A stretch of DNA of 64,000 bases, from the NCBI GenBank assembly GCA_018241525.1, contig JAFEDR010000001.1, forward strand, positions 248,001-312,000. Direction: 5' to 3'. Of the stretch, positions 1-11,516 are shown in pieces. A program made the position numbers and the translations under genes. This stretch comes from Pseudomonadota bacterium (GTDB taxonomy: Bacteria; Pseudomonadota; Gammaproteobacteria; Steroidobacterales; Steroidobacteraceae). The notes under the pieces were generated by a model. That model was given only the letters and a program-made list of their open reading frames with translations. It was not told the DNA's origin and made no database searches. Numbering within the stretch: the first letter of the stretch is position 1; every line of letters begins with the position of its first letter.

Positions 1-23
1 GCCCTCACCGAAGGGGGGTCGCC

Positions 24-1240
<1,217 letters not shown>

Positions 1241-1244
<4 letters not shown>

Positions 1245-2665
1245 CGCGGACCGCGGTCCTCCGCGCGCGGCGTGCCGGCGCCGCGCGCCGCGAGCGCGTC
1301 GAGGAAGGCGGCGAGCGCGTCCCCGCCGCACTGCGCGACGTTGAAGCGCCAGTACGGCGAGGCGCGGCCGTCCGTGCGGAAGAGCTCGCCGGGGGCGAGC
1401 AGCACGCCGGCCTCGACCGCGGCGCGCCACAGGCGGCCGACGCTGTCGCGCGCGCTCAGCCGCGCCCACAGGAACATGCCGGCCGAGGGCCGGAAGGCGA
1501 GCTCGACGCCGCGCTCGAGCAGCGTGCGCTGCACCGCCGCCTGCGACTGCGTCAGCCGGCGGCGCAGCGCCTCGAGGTGGCGGCGGTAGTGGGGCTGCGT
1601 CAGCACCTCGAGCACCAGGCGCTCCGACAGTTCGCTCGAGGCGAGCGCCGACAGCGCCTTCAGGCGCGCGAGGCGCGGCGCGAGCTCGGCCGGCGCCGCG
1701 AGATAGCCGACCCGCAGGGTCGGCGAGATCGACTTCGAGACGCTCGAGACGTAGACCACCCGGCGGCACTGGTCGAGGGTCGCGAGCGGGGTCACGGGCG
1801 TCGGCGCGAGATCCGCGAAGATGTCGTCCTCGACCACCAGCAACCCGTGCCGCTCGGCGACCTCGAGCAGCCGCCGGGCGACGGGCACGCTCGTCGTCGT
1901 GCCGGTCGGGTTCTGCAGCGTCGTGTTCGTGATCAGCGCCTTGAGCCCGCGGCGCCGTGCGGCGGCGGCGAGCGCGTCGGGATCGGGTCCCTCGGCGGTG
2001 CGCGGGATGCCGACCAGCCGCGCGCCCCGGGCGCGCAGCAGCTCGAGCACCGGCGGGTACCCGGGCTCATCGACCGCGACCCGGTCGCCGGGCTCGAGCA
2101 GGGCGCGCACCGCGAGGTCTAGCGCCTGGCTCGCGCCCTGCGTCAGCACCAGCTGCTCCGGGCCGAGCGCGAGGCCGCGGCCGCGGAGCTGCATCGCGAA
2201 ATGGCCGCGCAGGGCCTCGAGGCCGAGCGGCGACCCGTAGCCATCGGTCGGCAGCGGCAGGCGGGCGAGGGCGCGCAGTCCCGCTCGTACGCCGTCGCCG
2301 AACTGCCAGGCGGCCGGCAGCCAGCCGCCGCCGGCATCGACCAGGATCGGGCGTGCGTGTGCTTCGACGCGGCGTTCCCACAGGGCGTCGGCCGTCGCGT
2401 CCGGCGCGCGCGCGGGCGCCGGGGCCGGCGTCCCGGCGACGAAGTAGCCGCTGCCGCGGCGCGCCTCGACGAGCCCGGCGGCGGCCAGCACGTTGTAGAC
2501 CTCGGCGGCGGTGAAGGCGCTGACCGCGCGCTCGCGCGCGAGCCGGCGGACCGAGGGCAGCGGCATCCCGGGGGCGAGCGCGCCGCCGCCGATGGCCGCG
2601 CGCAGCTCCTCGACGAGCGCGGTACGGACCGAGCGGCGCAGGCTCGTGGGTCTTTGTACTGGCAT
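1241..2665 (-). CDS. MocR-family transcriptional regulator (GntR-type wHTH fused to class I aminotransferase domain)
   Basis: A 474-residue chimeric regulator: an N-terminal GntR winged helix (about residues 8-75, containing PLPSVRRLA and GLVEARRGSGYFV) joined to a fold-type I aminotransferase domain. The PLP lysine is about residue 311 in VSSVSKS, and the NPTG and EDD-type PLP contacts are present. MocR proteins sense PLP or amines rather than catalyse transamination. The frame is open back to a GTG at 2701, but I chose the ATG at 2665 because a TATACT box and a near-perfect palindrome lie between the two. It is divergent from a beta-alanine transaminase gene, its likely target (inference). 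The effector is unknown. Confidence 0.9.
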
Positions 2666-2678
2666 ATATACCAGTACA
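2655..2678. promoter_or_regulatory. Palindromic operator candidate for the MocR regulator
   Basis: TGTACTGG-CATATATA-CCAGTACA is a 24-bp inverted repeat with one mismatched pair, strikingly AT-rich for this DNA. It covers the proposed ATG (2663-2665) of the regulator. A minus-strand -10 box TATACT (2678-2683) abuts it. CTGGTA/TACCAG half-sites are typical of GntR/MocR binding sites, so negative autoregulation and control of the divergent transaminase are inferred. Confidence 0.6.
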
Positions 2679-2810
2679 GTATAGCGGGAAAATACGGTCA
2701 CCGTGTCTGGTCGGCGCCGCGGCGCCGGCGCAGGCTGTGCGGAGGCTGCGCGCCGTCCCGGCGCGCCCGTTGCACCCGCAGCCCGGGCCGCGCCCGGCGA
2801 GGAGAGGCCC

Positions 2811-4157
2811 TTGAGCGCCGTCAGTCACCTGCATCCCGAGTCCCGCGAGGCCGAACTGCGCGCCTGGTGGATGCCGTTCACGCACAACCGGCTGTTCAAG
2901 TCGGCGCCGCGCCTCATCAAGTCGGCCAAGGGCTGCTACTTCACGCTGGCCGACGGCCGCCGGGTCTTCGACTGCCTCTCGGGGCTGTGGTGCTCGCCGC
3001 TCGGCCACTCGCATCCGCGCATCGTCGAGGCCGTCAAGGCGCAGCTCGACACGCTCGACTACGCGCCGGCCTTCCAGATGGGGCACGAGGCGGCGTTCCG
3101 GCTCGCCACGCGCATCACGCAGCTCGCCGGCCGGCCCCAGGACCGGGTGTTCTTCGTGAACTCCGGGTCGGAGGCGGTCGACACCGCGCTCAAGATCGCG
3201 GTCGCCTACCACCGCGTGCGCGGCGAGGCGTCGCGCACCCGGATCATCGGCCGCGAGCGCGGCTACCACGGCGTCGGCATGGGCGGCATCTCGGTCGGCG
3301 GCATGGTCGCGAACCGCAAGATGTTCGCGCCGCTGATGATCCCGGGCGTCGACCACCTGCCGCACACCTACAACGCCGCCGAGATGCGCTACAGCCGCGG
3401 CCAGCCGGCCTGGGGCGCGCACCTCGCGGACGAGCTCGAGCGGCTGGTCGCGCTGCACGACGCCTCGACGATCGCCGCGGTCATCGTCGAGCCGATGCAG
3501 GGCTCGACCGGCGTGCTCGTCCCGCCGAAGGGCTACCTCGACAAGCTGCGGCAGATCTGCACGAAGCACGGCATCCTGCTGATCTTCGACGAGGTCATCA
3601 CCGGCTTCGGCCGACTCGGCACGCCGTTCGGCGCCGACTTCGTCGGCGTCCAGCCGGACCTGACGACCTTTGCCAAGGCGGTCAACAACGCGACCGTGCC
3701 GATGGGCGGGGTGATCGCGCGCGACGACATCTACCAGGCGTTCATGACGGGCCCGTCCCACATGATCGAGTTCTTCCACGGCTACACCTACTCGGCGCAC
3801 CCGCTCGCGGTCGCCGCCGGCCACGCCACGCTCGACGTGATGGCCGACGAGAAGCTGATCGCGCGCGCCGCCGAGCTCGCGCCGGTGCTCGAGCAGAAGG
3901 TCCACAGCCTGAAGGGCGAGCCGCACGTCGCCGACATCCGCAACCTCGGCCTCGCGGCAGGCATCGACCTGAACCCGATCGACGGCCAGCCGGGCATGCG
4001 CGCGATCCGCGTCTTCGAGCGGGCGCTCGACGAGGGCTTCCTGGTGCGCTTCAGCGGCGACACGCTGGCCGTGGCGCCGCCGTTCGTCAGCAGCACCGAC
4101 GAGGTCGAGGCGATGGTCGAGGGTCTGCGGCGCGCGCTGCGCGCGGTTCCGGTCTGA
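2811..4157 (+). CDS. Beta-alanine:pyruvate-type omega-aminotransferase (class III)
   Basis: Class III PLP aminotransferase that probably moves the amino group of beta-alanine (or another omega-amine) to pyruvate, giving malonate semialdehyde. Diagnostic stretches are [16 protein letters not shown], the beta-alanine/pyruvate transaminase block around [16 protein letters not shown], Asp260 in [11 protein letters not shown] and PLP-lysine 289 in TTFAKAVNN. The frame is open from 2703, but its first residues are low-complexity and unlike the family; TTG at 2811 has GAGGAG six bases upstream and gives 448 residues, the usual family length. The acylating dehydrogenase follows ten bases downstream. 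Substrate is inferred from similarity and this pairing. Confidence 0.9.
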   Translation: MSAVSHLHPESREAELRAWWMPFTHNRLFKSAPRLIKSAKGCYFTLADGRRVFDCLSGLWCSPLGHSHPRIVEAVKAQLDTLDYAPAFQMGHEAAFRLATRITQLAGRPQDRVFFVNSGSEAVDTALKIAVAYHRVRGEASRTRIIGRERGYHGVGMGGISVGGMVANRKMFAPLMIPGVDHLPHTYNAAEMRYSRGQPAWGAHLADELERLVALHDASTIAAVIVEPMQGSTGVLVPPKGYLDKLRQICTKHGILLIFDEVITGFGRLGTPFGADFVGVQPDLTTFAKAVNNATVPMGGVIARDDIYQAFMTGPSHMIEFFHGYTYSAHPLAVAAGHATLDVMADEKLIARAAELAPVLEQKVHSLKGEPHVADIRNLGLAAGIDLNPIDGQPGMRAIRVFERALDEGFLVRFSGDTLAVAPPFVSSTDEVEAMVEGLRRALRAVPV

Positions 4158-4167
4158 GGAGGTTCCG

Positions 4168-5703
<1,536 letters not shown>

Positions 5704-5771
5704 TGGCGCCCTGACCGGAAGTGATTGGGCGGCGCGGCAGGCGGCGGGTACCCTGCGCGCAACAGCTTTAA

Positions 5772-5790
5772 TTGCGGGCTCCGCCCGCAA
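5772..5790. terminator. Hairpin downstream of mmsA, possible terminator
   Basis: TTGCGGGC-TCC-GCCCGCAA is a perfect 8-bp stem with a 3-base loop, about 70 bases after the mmsA stop. No U-tract follows on the plus strand (GCGTTAGG), so intrinsic termination is uncertain; it may instead belong to the leader of the receptor gene. Confidence 0.35.
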
Positions 5791-5805
5791 GCGTTAGGCT
5801 GAAAT

Positions 5806-5891
5806 CGGTGGCCGTTGCGAACTCGCAACGTCCACCGCGAACAACAAACTTGGGGACCGCCGGCAGCCGATTGCGCCCCCGGCGGCGGTCC
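5806..5891 (+). promoter_or_regulatory. Structured 5' leader of the TonB-dependent receptor gene
   Basis: Two further stem-loops lie between the preceding hairpin and the receptor ATG at 5925. The first (5806-5837) has a 14-bp stem with one C-U mismatch and the loop AACT. The second pairs GGACCGCCG (5854-5862) with CGGCGGTCC (5883-5891). This is a plausible structured leader, but I recognise no riboswitch class and the role is unknown. Confidence 0.4.
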
Positions 5892-5924
5892 GCGCATCCG
5901 GGGCGACGCCACCGGAGCCCGTCC

Positions 5925-8183
5925 ATGAACCGCCCGACCCCGCTTTCGCTGACGCTCGCGCTCGCCATCGCCGCCACCCTCGGGACCGCGCAGGCGGCAC
6001 CGCCCGCGCCGGCACCGGCCGCCGACTCCGGCAAGCTCGAGGACGTGGTCGTGACCGCGCAGCGGCGCGAGGAATCCGCGCAGAGCGTCGGCATCGCGCT
6101 CTCGGTGCTGACGATCGACACGCTCGAGGACGCCGGCGTCACCAAGGTCAACGACCTGCAAAACGCCACGCCGAGCCTCGAGGTCGAGCCGGCCTTCGGC
6201 AGCGGCCAGGCGCAGTTCCGGCTGCGCGGCGTCGGTTTCATCGACTACACCTCGAACAACTCGAGCTCGGTCGCCATCAACCTCGACGGCGTCGCGATGC
6301 CTTACCCGATCCAGACGCAGGGGCAGCTGTTCGACGTCGCGCGCGTCGAGGTGCTGCGCGGTCCGCAGGGCACCCTGTACGGCCGCAACACCACCGGCGG
6401 TGCGGTCAACTTCATCAGCAACCGCCCGACCGAGGAGCTGTCGGCCGGCGCCGAGCTCAACTACGGCTCGCACGAGGCGGTCGACTTCGAGGGCTTCCTC
6501 TCCGGCGGCCTCGGCGGCGGCGTGCGCGCGCGCCTGTCGGTCGCGGGTGCCGAGGGCGGCGCCTGGCAGCGCAACCGCGACACCGGCGAGAAGCTCGGCG
6601 ATCGCGACCGGATCGCCGCGCGCCTGCAGTTCGAGTGGGATGCGAACTCGCGCACCAACCTGCGGCTGACGCTGCACGCCTCGAACGACAAGTCGGACAC
6701 GCAGGGCCTGCAGCTGATCGCCGACCGGAACCTGGGCCCGCCGTCGCCGACGCTCACCGCGGACACGAGCCCGTATGCGACCGGCTGGAGCCTGCGGCCG
6801 GGCTTCGCGTCCGCGATCGGCGTCGACCCGGGCTCGAAGCCGAGCCTCAACAACCAGAACGTTGGCGCCGTGCTCGACCTCAACGTCGACCTCGGCGGCG
6901 CGAAGCTGACCAGCATCACCTCCTACAACAAGCTGATCCGCCGTGAGCTCGGCGACTGGGACGCGAGCCAGTACCAGGAATCCGACATCTACTTCCACGA
7001 CCACCTGTCGGTGCTGTCGGAGGAGGCGCGCGTCGCCTCGACCGGCAGCGGGCCGACGAACTGGGTGGCGGGCCTCTACTACTCGGACGAGAAGCTCAAG
7101 GAGCAGTTCTACGGCGACTTCTACCAGCGCCTCGGCGGCGCGGCGCTGACCCAGTACGAGCAGGACGGTAAGGTGACCGGCCTCTTCGGCCAGGGCGATC
7201 TCAAGTTCACCGACCAGCTGAAGGGCATCCTCGGCCTGCGCTTCGAGCACGAGAAGCGCGACCTCGAGAACCTCGTGACGCTGTTCTCGGTCAGTGACCC
7301 GGTCGACTACTCGGCGGCGTTCAACCTGAGCGGCGGCGGCCTCAACCGCTCGCTGTCGAACTCGGACGTCTCCGGCAAGCTCGGCCTCGAGTACCAGTGG
7401 CTGCCGAAGACGCTGCTGTACGCGACCCTGAGCCGCGGCGTGAAGTCGGGCGGCTTCACGGCGCACAACACGTTGAACCAGGCGGCGGTCGACCCGTTCC
7501 AGCCCGAGAAGCTGACCGCGCTCGAGGTCGGCGTGAAGTCGGACATCAGCTCGCAGCTGCGCCTCAATGCCTCGGCCTTCCACTACGAGTACCGCGACCA
7601 GCAGATCCTGTCGAAGGTCCACGACGCCGTCAGCAACTCCGACATCGGCCGCTTCATCAACGCGCCGAAGTCGCGCATCGACGGCGCCGAGGTGGAGCTC
7701 ACCTGGCGGCCGCTCGACGGGCTCGAGATCAGCCAGTACGCCGGCTACAAGGTCGGCAAGTTCACCGACACGATCCTGAACAGCGCCAACGTCGACTTCA
7801 ACGGCCGGGACATCGACTTCCCGAAGCTGAGCTACGGCGGCGAGATCGCCTACACCATCCCGCTCGGCAACCTGCGCCTGCGCAGCGAGGTGAACTACAG
7901 CTACCACGACACCTACAGCCAGCTGTTCCTGCTCGAGACCTGGGACCCGACCTCCAAGCAGCTGCAGACGCCGCTGCAGTTCTCGATCGACTCCTACTGG
8001 CTCGCGAACGCGAGCGTCACGCTGCTGCCGGCCGCCAGCAAGGCGTGGGAGGTGTCGCTCTACTGCCGCAACCTGACCGACCAGAAGTACTTCCTGACCA
8101 AGAACTACTTCCTGCCAGCGACGAACGTCGGGCTCGCCGGCGAGCCGACGACGTTCGGCCTCCGGCTGCGCTTCGGCTTCTGA
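5925..8183 (+). CDS. TonB-dependent outer-membrane receptor
   Basis: A 752-residue TonB-dependent transporter. A signal peptide (1-24, ending AQA) is followed by a TonB box at about residues 38-46 (LEDVVVTAQ), a plug domain (FRLRGVGF, then VEVLRGPQGTLYGRNTTGGAVN) and a 22-strand-type beta-barrel ending in the C-terminal phenylalanine of FGLRLRFGF. The plug has the style of the large proteobacterial receptor group for sugars, peptides or polyphenols rather than a classical siderophore receptor. ATG 5925 was chosen because it starts the signal peptide; the frame is open further upstream by chance. An alpha/beta hydrolase gene follows 25 bases later and may act on the imported ligand (inference). 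The ligand is not identifiable. Confidence 0.92.
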   Translation: MNRPTPLSLTLALAIAATLGTAQAAPPAPAPAADSGKLEDVVVTAQRREESAQSVGIALSVLTIDTLEDAGVTKVNDLQNATPSLEVEPAFGSGQAQFRLRGVGFIDYTSNNSSSVAINLDGVAMPYPIQTQGQLFDVARVEVLRGPQGTLYGRNTTGGAVNFISNRPTEELSAGAELNYGSHEAVDFEGFLSGGLGGGVRARLSVAGAEGGAWQRNRDTGEKLGDRDRIAARLQFEWDANSRTNLRLTLHASNDKSDTQGLQLIADRNLGPPSPTLTADTSPYATGWSLRPGFASAIGVDPGSKPSLNNQNVGAVLDLNVDLGGAKLTSITSYNKLIRRELGDWDASQYQESDIYFHDHLSVLSEEARVASTGSGPTNWVAGLYYSDEKLKEQFYGDFYQRLGGAALTQYEQDGKVTGLFGQGDLKFTDQLKGILGLRFEHEKRDLENLVTLFSVSDPVDYSAAFNLSGGGLNRSLSNSDVSGKLGLEYQWLPKTLLYATLSRGVKSGGFTAHNTLNQAAVDPFQPEKLTALEVGVKSDISSQLRLNASAFHYEYRDQQILSKVHDAVSNSDIGRFINAPKSRIDGAEVELTWRPLDGLEISQYAGYKVGKFTDTILNSANVDFNGRDIDFPKLSYGGEIAYTIPLGNLRLRSEVNYSYHDTYSQLFLLETWDPTSKQLQTPLQFSIDSYWLANASVTLLPAASKAWEVSLYCRNLTDQKYFLTKNYFLPATNVGLAGEPTTFGLRLRFGF

Positions 8184-8208
8184 CGCGGCGCGGCTGGCGG
8201 GGACCCCG

Positions 8209-9165
8209 ATGGCACTCAAGATCCTCGGCATCGTCGTGGCGGTGCTGGCCGTCGCGCTGCTCGCGGCCTGGCTCAAGCTGCGCGGCCCGGAGATCCCGGT
8301 CGCGGAGCTCGAGGCCCGCTATGGCGGCCGCGGCTCCGCCTACGTCGACCTGGCGGGCGGCGTGCGGCTGCACTACGTCGTTGCCGGCGACCCGGCGCAG
8401 CCCGCGGTCGTGCTGCTGCACGGCTACGGCGATGCGTTCAGCTCCTGGGAGGGCTGGCTGCCGGTGCTCGCCGCGGGACATCGCGTCTATGCGATCGACC
8501 TGCCAGGCCACGGGCTGACGTCCGCGCCGGAGGGCTATCGCGCCTCGGCCGCCGGCTACGTCGGCGTCGTCGATGCCTTCGCCGGCGCGCTCGCACTGCC
8601 GCGCTTTGCGCTGGTCGGCAACTCGATGGGTGGCGGCGTCGCCTGGCAGTACGCGCTCGCCCACGGCGAGCGGCTGTCGGCACTGGTGCTCGTGGACGCC
8701 GCCGGCTGGCCGCTGCCGCCGCCGAAGGAGCTGCCGCTCGCGTTCCGCATCCTGCAGTACCGCGCCGGCCGCTGGCTGCTTGCGCACATCGACAACCGGC
8801 CGCTGATTGACGAGGGCCTGAAGCGCGACGTGGTGGATACGCGCGTGATCACGCCGGCGTTCGTCGACCGCTGGGCCGCCTTCCAGCGAGCGCCCGGGCA
8901 CCGCGAGATCCTGATGTCCGCGGAGCTCGGCAGCTTCGGCAGCGCCACCGAGGAGACGCTCGCGACGCTGCGCGTGCCGACGCTGGTGCTGCACGGCGAG
9001 GCCGACTCGCTGATCCCGGTCGCCAGCGGCCAGCGCTTCGCATCGGCCATCCCGGGCGCGCGGCTCGTGACGTACCCGAACGTCGGCCACCTGCCGCAGG
9101 TCGAGATCCCGGCGCGCTCGGCCGCGGATGTCGCCGGCTTCCTCGCCGGCCTGCCGGCGCCCTGA
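8209..9165 (+). CDS. Alpha/beta-fold hydrolase with N-terminal membrane anchor
   Basis: A 318-residue alpha/beta hydrolase. A hydrophobic helix (residues 3-23) anchors or exports it. The oxyanion-hole region is VVLLHGYGDAFSSW, the nucleophile is Ser139 in GNSMGG, and Asp266 (LHGEAD) and His294 (NVGHLPQ) complete the triad. The helical lid region contains WPLPPPKELPL. It is likely an esterase, lactonase or C-C hydrolase; the family is too broad to name a substrate. Co-transcription with the upstream TonB-dependent receptor is likely from the short gap. The convergent TPR gene ends 15 bases after its stop. Confidence 0.88.
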   Translation: MALKILGIVVAVLAVALLAAWLKLRGPEIPVAELEARYGGRGSAYVDLAGGVRLHYVVAGDPAQPAVVLLHGYGDAFSSWEGWLPVLAAGHRVYAIDLPGHGLTSAPEGYRASAAGYVGVVDAFAGALALPRFALVGNSMGGGVAWQYALAHGERLSALVLVDAAGWPLPPPKELPLAFRILQYRAGRWLLAHIDNRPLIDEGLKRDVVDTRVITPAFVDRWAAFQRAPGHREILMSAELGSFGSATEETLATLRVPTLVLHGEADSLIPVASGQRFASAIPGARLVTYPNVGHLPQVEIPARSAADVAGFLAGLPAP

Positions 9166-9180
9166 AGGGCGCGGGGCGCG

Positions 9181-10539
9181 CTACGGGCGGCTCGCCCGCG
9201 CGGCGGCCTCCGCGGCCTGTACCGGCAGCCCGAGGCCGGCGTAGAGACCAGCAAGCGCCCGGTTGAGCGCGACGCCGCGCGGCTCGGAGCGCCGGCGCTC
9301 CTCGAGCAGCTGCTGCGCGGCGATCCGGCCGCCGGAGCGCAGCAGTGCGTCCAAGTAGATCTGCTGGAACAGGTCGCGCTGCGCGTGGCTGCCGCCGATC
9401 TCGAGCAGCCGCGGCAGCAGCGGGCCGAGCCAGCGGCGGGCCGCGTGCGCATCGCCGGCGGCATGCGCGAGCAGCCCGTGCGCCGCCGGCAGCGCCACCT
9501 CCGCCCAGGCGGCCCGCACGGCCGTCGGCGCCTCGCCGGCGCGCGCCTCGATCGCCGCGAGCAGCTCGCCGGCCTCCGGCCGGCCGGCACGGGCGAGCCC
9601 GTACAGGTACTGCAGCGACAGGAACGGCTCGACCACGTCCGCACGGCGCGCGGCCAGGTAGCCGCCGAGCACCGTCCAGCGCTCGCCGACCGTCGCGCCG
9701 GCGAGCTCGAGCCGCGCCAGGAGCGACACCGCGCCGACCTGGTCCTGAGAGTAGGTGCGGTCGCGGGCGAAGACGTGCTCGTCGTAGAGCCGCAGCACGT
9801 CCGCGTCGCGCCCCTCGGAGAGGTAGAAGAGCGCGAGGTGCCACCAGTTGTGGGTGTCCATGAAGGACGTGAGGCCGCGCCAGCCCGCGCTCGCCGACTC
9901 GAGGAAGCCGATGCCCTCGTCGATGCGCCCCTGGGTCAGCATCACGTGCGCGAGCGCATGCTGCGCCCACGGCTCGCGCGGCAGCAGCGCGAGCGCGCGC
10001 CGCGCGGCGGCCTCGGCGTCCGCGAGCAGGTGGCACTGCTCGTAGGCGAAGGCGAGCATGCCGTGCAGCTGCGGCACGTCGCCGGCAGCCGGCAGCGCCG
10101 CGAGCGCGACCCGCAGCATCTCCGGGCTCAGGCCGCGGTTGAAGTCGAAGTACTGGTGGAGCTTGAGCGCGACCAGGTCGCGCGGCGCCGCGGCCAGGAT
10201 CTCGCCGGCGATCGCGGTCGCCGCCGCGACGTCGCCCGCCGACCAGCTGCGCAGCAGCGCCACGTGGGCGCGCTCGCGCGCGCTCGCCGACGGCGCGGCA
10301 CGCGTCGCGCGCTCGAGGTAGGTGGCGGCCCGTGCCGGCGCCTCGGGCGACTCGAGGAACATCCAGACGTAGCCCGCGTAGGCGTTCGCGAGGCAGTGGC
10401 CGGGCGCGCCGTCAGCGCCGGCCAGGATCGCGAGCAGCCGCTCCTCGTAGCCGAGGAAGCCGCCGACGAAGTCGTCGATCGCGGCGAGCGTCGCATCATC
10501 GCCGCCACTGACCGCGTTGCCGAGATAGTCGTGCCGCAT
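9181..10539 (-). CDS. TTC38-like tetratricopeptide-repeat protein
   Basis: A 452-residue, wholly alpha-helical soluble protein without a signal peptide. It resembles the tetratricopeptide repeat protein 38 family: it has the AQHALAHVMLTQGRIDEGI segment (about residues 190-210) and the DTHNWWHLALFYLSEGR segment (about 228-244), which are the hallmark of that family, flanked by degenerate TPR helices. The biochemical role is unknown; in bacteria such proteins are usually annotated only as TPR proteins. It lies 16 bases downstream of an EamA transporter gene on the same strand, so the two are probably co-transcribed. Confidence 0.82.
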   Translation of the reverse strand: MRHDYLGNAVSGGDDATLAAIDDFVGGFLGYEERLLAILAGADGAPGHCLANAYAGYVWMFLESPEAPARAATYLERATRAAPSASARERAHVALLRSWSAGDVAAATAIAGEILAAAPRDLVALKLHQYFDFNRGLSPEMLRVALAALPAAGDVPQLHGMLAFAYEQCHLLADAEAAARRALALLPREPWAQHALAHVMLTQGRIDEGIGFLESASAGWRGLTSFMDTHNWWHLALFYLSEGRDADVLRLYDEHVFARDRTYSQDQVGAVSLLARLELAGATVGERWTVLGGYLAARRADVVEPFLSLQYLYGLARAGRPEAGELLAAIEARAGEAPTAVRAAWAEVALPAAHGLLAHAAGDAHAARRWLGPLLPRLLEIGGSHAQRDLFQQIYLDALLRSGGRIAAQQLLEERRRSEPRGVALNRALAGLYAGLGLPVQAAEAAARASRP

Positions 10540-10555
10540 CGCGGGACGCCGCCGG

Positions 10556-11443
10556 CTAGGGCGGGCAGAGCAGCATGCCGCCGACGATCAGCGCGATGCA
10601 GGCGTACTGCAGCAGCGTGATCCGTTCCTTGAGGACCAGCGCCGCGAAGGCCAGCGTCACCACCGGGTAGGCACCGGTCAGCGGCGTCACGATCGAGATC
10701 GGGCCATGGCGCGCGGCGATGATCACGCCGAGGTCGCCGCCGGCCATCATGCCCATCGGCACGAACGAGTGGACGTACTCGCGCAGCGCATGCCGGCCCT
10801 CGCGACCGCGCAGCAGCCCGTAGGCGCCGAGCGTCAGCGCGCCGCCGATCGTGTTGCAGAGCGCGAGCGTCACCTCGCTCGCCTCCGGCAGCGAGTAGGA
10901 GTGCTTGACGATCGTCTGCGCCGTCGCCCAGCAGGTCAGCGCCAGGAACGACAGCGGGATCCAGCGCCGGCTGGTGATCTTGCCGTCGCCCTCGCCCGGC
11001 GAATACGACAGGCCGAGGCAGCCGCCGATCACGAGCGCCACGGCGAGGTACTGGATCGGCGAGAGCGCCTCGCCGAGGAAGATCCGCGCGAACACGACGG
11101 TCAGTGCCGGATAGGCCGCCGACAGCGTGCCGACGATGGTGATCGGGCCAGCGACGATCGACTCGAAGTAGAGGATCCAGCCGGTGCCGTCGAACAGGTA
11201 GGCGAGGATGCCGGTCAGCACGAACTCGCGGCCGCCGGCGGCGAACAGCGGCGGGTGCGCCTGCGTGAAGTAGAAGCCGAGGTTGACGATGGCCTTGGCG
11301 AGCACGAAGTACAGGCAGAAGCGCGCCGGCGGCACCTCGGCGATGTACTTCTTCACGAGTCCCTGGCCGACGCCGTACAGGAACAGCGCCACCAGCGACG
11401 GCGTCAGCCAGATCCAGAGCGAGGCGTCGGGGCCGGCGGGCAT
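10556..11443 (-). CDS. EamA/DMT-family transporter
   Basis: A 295-residue inner-membrane protein with about ten hydrophobic helices in two repeated EamA halves. Each half ends in the typical pattern of a proline helix followed by a long final helix (ARIFLGEALSPIQYLAVALVI in the first, LVLKERITLLQYACIALIVGG in the second). Drug/metabolite transporters move amino acids, nucleosides or other small metabolites, often outward; the substrate cannot be read from sequence. It is the first gene of a two-gene unit with the TTC38-like gene. An aldehyde dehydrogenase gene is divergent 73 bases away. Confidence 0.88.
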   Translation of the reverse strand: MPAGPDASLWIWLTPSLVALFLYGVGQGLVKKYIAEVPPARFCLYFVLAKAIVNLGFYFTQAHPPLFAAGGREFVLTGILAYLFDGTGWILYFESIVAGPITIVGTLSAAYPALTVVFARIFLGEALSPIQYLAVALVIGGCLGLSYSPGEGDGKITSRRWIPLSFLALTCWATAQTIVKHSYSLPEASEVTLALCNTIGGALTLGAYGLLRGREGRHALREYVHSFVPMGMMAGGDLGVIIAARHGPISIVTPLTGAYPVVTLAFAALVLKERITLLQYACIALIVGGMLLCPP

Positions 11444-11516
11444 GGCCCATTCTGCCGCGCGCCCCGGTCGTGCGCTACCGGGCGCCGCGCCGTGTCAGGC
11501 ATCATAGGCGCCGGGC

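Noticed and set aside
2699..2701. GTG start for the MocR gene
   Set aside because: It would lie upstream of the TATACT box, and the 12 added residues precede the conserved wHTH.
5772..5924. Cobalamin or other known riboswitch before the receptor
   Set aside because: No full B12 box or other class-defining motif is present; only a partial GCCACCG is seen. It is kept only as a structured leader.
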